Assembly: GCA_964573995.1 (NCBI GenBank)
Contig: CAZNLH010000063.1
Coordinates: 1 to 6,654 of the forward strand
DNA from: CAZNLH01 sp964573995
GTDB lineage: Bacteria; Gemmatimonadota; CAZMKB01; CAZNLH01
Direction: 5' to 3'
Length of the DNA stretch: 6,654 bases
Part shown: piece after piece, positions 5,384 to 6,654 of the stretch
Layout of the letters: every line of letters starts with the position of its first letter
Position numbering within the stretch: position 1 is the stretch's first letter
Notes under the pieces: generated by a model
Told to the model about the DNA's origin: nothing
Seen by the model: the letters and a program-made list of their open reading frames with translations, nothing else
The model's database searches: none
Made by a program: the position numbers and the translations under genes

Positions 5384-6457
5384 ATGCCAAGGACCACGAA
5401 ACTCGCCCTGATCGACCGCTTCCTGACCCTGTGGATCTTCCTGGCCATGGTCCTTGGCGTCGGCCTGGGCTACTTCGTCCCGGGCACCGAGGGGGTTATC
5501 AACCGCTTCCAGGTCGGAACGACAAACATCCCCATCGCCATAGGCCTCATACTGATGATGTATCCTCCCCTGGCCAAGGTGCGTTACGAGGAACTGGGAG
5601 ACGTATTCCGGAACACGAAGATACTCGGCCTGTCACTGGTCCAGAACTGGATCATCGGGCCCATCCTGATGTTCTTCCTGGCGATCCTGTTCCTGCACGG
5701 CCACCCGGAGTACATGGTCGGTCTCATCATGATCGGCCTGGCGAGGTGCATCGCCATGGTCCTCGTGTGGAACGAACTCGCAAGGGGCGACAGCGAGTAT
5801 TGCGCGGGACTGGTGGCGTTCAACAGCATATTCCAGGTCCTATTCTACAGCATCTACGCATGGTTCTTCATCACCATCCTTCCGCCGCTCTTCGGATTCA
5901 AGGGGAGCGAGGTCGCCGTCACGATCGGCCAGATCGCGGAGAGTGTCTTCATCTACCTCGGGATCCCCTTTGTTGGAGGGATGTTGACCAGGCTGCTCCT
6001 CGTCAGGAGGAGGGGGAAGGACTGGTATCACGAGAGGTTCATACCCAGGATAAGCCCGATAACCCTGGTCGCCCTGTTATTCACCATAGTGGTGATGTTC
6101 AGCCTCAAGGGGAACCTGATCGTACGGATCCCACTCGATGTAGTGCGGGTCGCCGTCCCTCTCCTTTTATATTTCGTTATCATGTTCCTGGTCAGTTTTT
6201 ACATCGGGAAGAAGAGCGGGGCCGATTACGGCAAGACGGCCACGCTCTCTTTCACGGCCGCCAGCAACAACTTCGAGTTGGCCATCGCCGTCGCCGTGGC
6301 GGTGTTCGGCATCAATTCCGGCGCGGCGTTTGCCGCCGTGATAGGCCCCCTGGTCGAGGTCCCCGTGATGATAAGCCTCGTCAACGTCTCGCTGCGCCTG
6401 AGACAGGGGTTCATCTGCAGCCAGGGCCTCCCTCGAACCGCTCCACCTGCCTCGTGA
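5384..6457 (+). CDS. acr3: Acr3-family arsenite efflux permease
   Basis: A 357-residue inner-membrane transporter with about ten helices that extrudes arsenite using the proton gradient (family knowledge). Diagnostic elements are C122 in IGLARCIAMVLVWNELARG, the essential thiol of Acr3 proteins; the TAASNNFELAIAVAVAVFG helix at 291-309; and E325 in GPLVEVPVM. The start ATG 5384 follows GGAGGG (5369-5374) by 9 nt. The 75-bp gap after arsC shows no promoter that I can see, so the gene should be cotranscribed with arsR and arsC. The family-like sequence ends at about residue 340 (NVSLRLRQ). The last 17 residues look like a non-conserved tail and overlap a minus-strand frame, so this end may have been changed by a past rearrangement. 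Confidence 0.93.
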   Translation: MPRTTKLALIDRFLTLWIFLAMVLGVGLGYFVPGTEGVINRFQVGTTNIPIAIGLILMMYPPLAKVRYEELGDVFRNTKILGLSLVQNWIIGPILMFFLAILFLHGHPEYMVGLIMIGLARCIAMVLVWNELARGDSEYCAGLVAFNSIFQVLFYSIYAWFFITILPPLFGFKGSEVAVTIGQIAESVFIYLGIPFVGGMLTRLLLVRRRGKDWYHERFIPRISPITLVALLFTIVVMFSLKGNLIVRIPLDVVRVAVPLLLYFVIMFLVSFYIGKKSGADYGKTATLSFTAASNNFELAIAVAVAVFGINSGAAFAAVIGPLVEVPVMISLVNVSLRLRQGFICSQGLPRTAPPAS

Positions 6458-6654
6458 CGCAGTTGCAGAAGCCGTGGAAGATGGCGCACACGCCCCCCAT
6501 CAGCGAGAAGATCCCCCAGAAGAGCGGCCTGCCGCCATGCCTATCAGTCGCCTGGCAATTGCTCAGGGGTCTCTGTACCCTTGGAAGGCCGAGGCCCTCC
6601 TCCAGGGTCGCCTCGTTTATGAGATACTCTCCGTTGAGAAGGATCGTTATAATT
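6411..6654 (-). CDS. Unidentified protein, C-terminal part (5' end beyond window)
   Basis: On the minus strand an open frame runs from the window edge (first full codon at 6653) to a TGA at 6413-6411, giving 80 residues. It begins IITILLNGEYLINEATLEEG, continues through a short polar stretch, and has one likely membrane segment (PLFWGIFSLMGGVCAIFHGF) followed by N-C-V-T-R and a charged tail ending GGPGCR. Five cysteines occur in this short piece, three of them (V-C, F-C-N-C) in or just after the hydrophobic segment. Codon use resembles the neighbouring genes, and no plus-strand gene competes after 6457. It converges on acr3 and overlaps its 3' end by 47 bp. I do not recognise the family. It could be a fortuitous frame. 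Confidence 0.45.
   Translation of the reverse strand, partial: IITILLNGEYLINEATLEEGLGLPRVQRPLSNCQATDRHGGRPLFWGIFSLMGGVCAIFHGFCNCVTRQVERFEGGPGCR

Noticed and set aside
3280..6457. Mobile element carrying the arsenic genes
   Set aside because: No transposase, integrase, tRNA, terminal inverted repeats or target-site duplication was seen within the window.

Overview
The window looks like bacterial chromosome, roughly 55-60% GC. AGG (Arg) and ATA (Ile) codons are frequent, and two sigma70-type TTGACA promoters are present. An Acr3/ArsC arsenic cluster, an ArsP-type (COG0701) permease remnant and a dicluster ferredoxin together fit an anaerobic or facultative soil, sediment or subsurface bacterium. 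I cannot place it taxonomically from the sequence alone.

Layout. Positions 1-65 (minus strand) hold the first codons of a membrane protein resembling TerC. A divergent intergenic region of about 200 bp follows. At 269-2080 is a membrane-anchored sulfatase/alkaline-phosphatase superfamily protein with an atypical active-site motif. It is followed almost without gap by a membrane-anchored metallophosphoesterase (2087-3283). The two probably form one transcription unit acting at the cell envelope.

From 3280 the content switches to metalloid resistance. A strong promoter, whose -35 box contains the stop codon of the phosphoesterase, drives an ArsR-family regulator (TTG start, 3367-3693). An AT-rich 95-bp gap repeats part of the upstream operator. 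Next comes a 108-codon ORF that I read as the wreck of a COG0701 permease: an N-terminal piece and a central piece joined in frame, then a C-terminal signature in another frame that runs directly into a 2x[4Fe-4S] ferredoxin gene (4127-4435).

A second strong promoter (4458-4486), overlapped by a dyad, drives a canonical arsenic operon. It contains a Cys-X-Cys ArsR (4494-4880), an ArsC of the low-molecular-weight phosphatase type (4859-5308, overlapping arsR by 22 bp) and an Acr3 arsenite permease (5384-6457). ArsC reduces arsenate to arsenite, Acr3 exports it, and ArsR releases the promoter when it binds arsenite. The window ends in the 3' part of an unidentified minus-strand gene that converges on, and overlaps, the acr3 end.

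The most unusual item is the internally deleted, frame-broken permease whose C-terminal codons now appear to supply the ribosome binding site and start of the ferredoxin. No wholly new multi-gene system is evident.
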